A DNA stretch of 16,320 nt. Origin: Wenzhouxiangellaceae bacterium (GTDB lineage: Bacteria; Pseudomonadota; Gammaproteobacteria; Xanthomonadales; Wenzhouxiangellaceae). Below, one piece after another: positions 15,371 to 16,320 of the stretch (position 1 is the stretch's first letter; each line of letters starts with the position of its first letter). A program made the position numbers and the translations under genes. Under the pieces are notes generated by a model. That model was not told where the DNA came from. It did no database searches and was given only the letters and a program-made list of their open reading frames with translations. Location of the stretch: positions 3,620 through 19,939 of the forward strand of contig JALQZL010000014.1 in assembly GCA_023258355.1 (NCBI GenBank). The letters run 5' to 3'.

Positions 15371-15634
15371 TTAGGCAATGCCAAGCATGGGATCCAAACC
15401 CCCTGCTTGCTCAAGCGCTTGTAAATCATCGAAACCACCGATGTGTTGATCGCCAATAAATATTTGAGGCACCGTCCGGCGACCCGATCGCGTCATCATC
15501 TCGTCGCGTTTGGCTGGCTCAACATCGATCAAAATCTCGTCCCACCCCACTCCTTTTGACTGCAACAAGGCACGCGCTGCGACGCAAAAAGGACAGGTCT
15601 TTGTGGCATACATCGTAATGCTGGGTGAACTCAT
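15371..15634 (-). CDS. grxC: Glutaredoxin (GrxC type)
   Basis: Glutathione-dependent thiol-disulfide oxidoreductase, cytoplasmic, 87 residues. The active site is TCPFC (Cys14 and Cys17), a Phe in place of the usual Tyr of CPYC. RRTVPQIFIG (cis-Pro and glutathione-binding Val-Pro) and IGGFDDLQAL complete the fold. Dithiol class. It lies between the Tus-like genes and isocitrate dehydrogenase, all on the minus strand; it probably has its own promoter. Start ATG 15634 has only a weak Shine-Dalgarno (GAGA about 12 bases upstream). Confidence 0.95.
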   Translation of the reverse strand: MSSPSITMYATKTCPFCVAARALLQSKGVGWDEILIDVEPAKRDEMMTRSGRRTVPQIFIGDQHIGGFDDLQALEQAGGLDPMLGIA

Positions 15635-15670
15635 GAAAAATTGGTCTCATTCAACTTCAAAGCCTTAGCC

Positions 15671-15698
15671 ATGATACTGACTGACCCCCTGAAAGCAA
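15671..15698 (-). promoter_or_regulatory. Possible promoter of the glutaredoxin gene
   Basis: TTGCTT (15693-15698), 16-base spacer, TATCAT (15671-15676, 5 of 6) on the minus strand, with an expected leader of about 30 bases before ATG 15634. Confidence 0.35.
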
Positions 15699-15707
15699 GC
15701 CACTTTT

Positions 15708-16034
15708 TTAAATGCACCAATCAGGCTTTGGCACGCCCCCATAGCGGCAAGCCTGACGAATGGGGTGATCACTAAAGAGCGCGTACAAAGCCGCACTGCC
15801 CAAGTGGGTGTCGCCTTTGTGTGCTCGAAGTGCTTGGACGGTGGTTCGCATCAAAGGTGGATTATGATAAGACAGCCAATAATCGCGCACCCACTGAATG
15901 AGCCACCAATGATCCTGGGTCAAAGACACGCCTTCTTGGTGCGCACAGAACTCAGCAAATTCAGATGACCAAGTTGCCGGATCAGCTAAATGACCATCAT
16001 GATCTAAGACCCATTGATGATCAGATTGACTCAT
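15708..16034 (-). CDS. TusE/DsrC family sulfur-relay protein
   Basis: Small sulfur carrier, 108 residues. In TusE the penultimate cysteine receives persulfide from TusBCD and passes it to MnmA for tRNA 2-thiouridine. Alignment by eye to E. coli TusE is good: GHLADPATWS near 14-23, EGVSLTQDHWWLIQWVRDYW (34-53), MRTTVQAL, then ACRYGGVPKPDWCI. The C-terminal Cys107 is present. It also has Cys96, giving C-x10-C as in DsrC of sulfur oxidisers and sulfate reducers; E. coli TusE has Thr at that place. The central KGNSKYLY loop is poorly kept. Start ATG 16034 has a good Shine-Dalgarno, GAGGT at 16041-16045, 6 bases away. It follows a TusC-like gene by 37 bases. TusE is favoured by context; a DsrC-like redox role is possible. 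Confidence 0.88.
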   Translation of the reverse strand: MSQSDHQWVLDHDGHLADPATWSSEFAEFCAHQEGVSLTQDHWWLIQWVRDYWLSYHNPPLMRTTVQALRAHKGDTHLGSAALYALFSDHPIRQACRYGGVPKPDWCI

Positions 16035-16071
16035 TTTGTCACCTCACTTCGATTGATCTTTACCAAACCGC

Positions 16072-16320
16072 TCACATCACCATCCACTGACGTTTGCCAA
16101 AATCAGATGTCGATTCAGGATGATCGATCACCGTGGCAAGCCCATGGTCTGTAAATTGAGCCCAACAGCCAGCGGCATTCGTTGCCCACTCGTCAAGACC
16201 ATCACCTGCAAAAGCGATCACCAAGTCCAGATCGAGGGTCGCACCGGCCAACAGCCACTCAACAAGGCTAGTGCGGTCATGTTCGGTAGGCCTGTAATTA
16301 ATCATAATTCCATAAGCACC
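16072..16320 (-). CDS. TusC/DsrF-like sulfur-relay subunit (N-terminus cut by window edge)
   Basis: The frame is open to the right edge with no stop, so the ATG at 16305 is probably internal and the true start lies outside. The 82 visible codons read GAYGIMINYRPTEHDRTS, then LVEWLLAGATLDLDLVIAF and AGDGLDEW. This matches the TusC/DsrF pattern of an early Pro/Ala-Tyr-Gly, an Arg/Ser block, LDALLA and FF-ADGV. The C-terminal half (WAQFTDHGLATVIDHP) is short: the whole protein would be roughly 90-100 residues against about 119 for E. coli TusC. It would form the TusBCD complex that passes sulfur to TusE. TusE follows 37 bases downstream, and no TusB gene lies between. TusB itself is a less good match because it lacks the Tyr-Gly block. 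Confidence 0.65.
   Translation of the reverse strand, partial: GAYGIMINYRPTEHDRTSLVEWLLAGATLDLDLVIAFAGDGLDEWATNAAGCWAQFTDHGLATVIDHPESTSDFGKRQWMVM

Noticed and set aside
16072..16305. A complete 77-residue protein starting at ATG 16305.
   Set aside because: The frame stays open to the window edge, and the residues before that ATG (GAYGI) fit the TusC N-terminal pattern, so it is a partial gene.
1..16320. CRISPR array, tRNA, rRNA, insertion sequence or prophage.
   Set aside because: I found no regular repeats, cloverleaf-like segments, transposase or phage proteins; nearly all bases belong to recognisable chromosomal genes.

Overview
The window looks like ordinary chromosome of a gammaproteobacterium of moderate GC. 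This rests on family resemblance (PerM, IspB, Mip-type FKBP, RfbBACD with ManC, TusC/TusE, FadL-like barrel), not on any single marker gene. I see no insertion sequence, phage gene, CRISPR array, tRNA or rRNA. Coding density is very high and no stretch over 300 bases lacks a gene.

Layout, left to right. (1) 1-567, minus: the start of a secreted FKBP-type prolyl isomerase that runs off the left edge. (2) 703-1491, plus: a lone crotonase-family enoyl-CoA hydratase. (3) 7277-1479, minus: six tightly overlapping genes, rfbB-rfbA-rfbC-rfbD-manC and a DUF1684 lipoprotein. They would make dTDP-L-rhamnose and GDP-mannose for surface polysaccharide. (4) A divergent pair: ssb (minus) and ispB (plus, ubiquinone side-chain synthesis). 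(5) 12832-8999, minus: perM-murL-murD2 with overlapping reading frames. murL and murD2 encode the alternative route for putting D-glutamate into peptidoglycan: L-Glu is ligated first, then epimerised on the UDP-MurNAc-dipeptide. (6) 14124-12961, minus: a distantly FadL-like outer-membrane barrel. (7) 15267-14239, minus: an NAD-type isocitrate dehydrogenase. (8) 15634-15371, minus: a glutaredoxin. (9) 16320-15708, minus: a TusC/DsrF-like gene cut by the right edge, followed by a TusE/DsrC family gene, part of a sulfur-relay (tRNA 2-thiouridine) locus.

The most interesting content is the murL-murD2 pair. MurD2 has lost the lysine that binds D-Glu in classical MurD, and MurL carries a PP-loop-like motif plus a five-cysteine cluster. 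Second is a recurring promoter pattern: perM, the outer-membrane gene and ispB have -10 boxes only 6-8 bases before the start codon and poor Shine-Dalgarno sites, so their mRNAs may be leaderless. Third is the TusE homologue, which has the DsrC-type C-X10-C tail, with no tusB between tusC and tusE. All calls come from reading the sequence; no database search was run.
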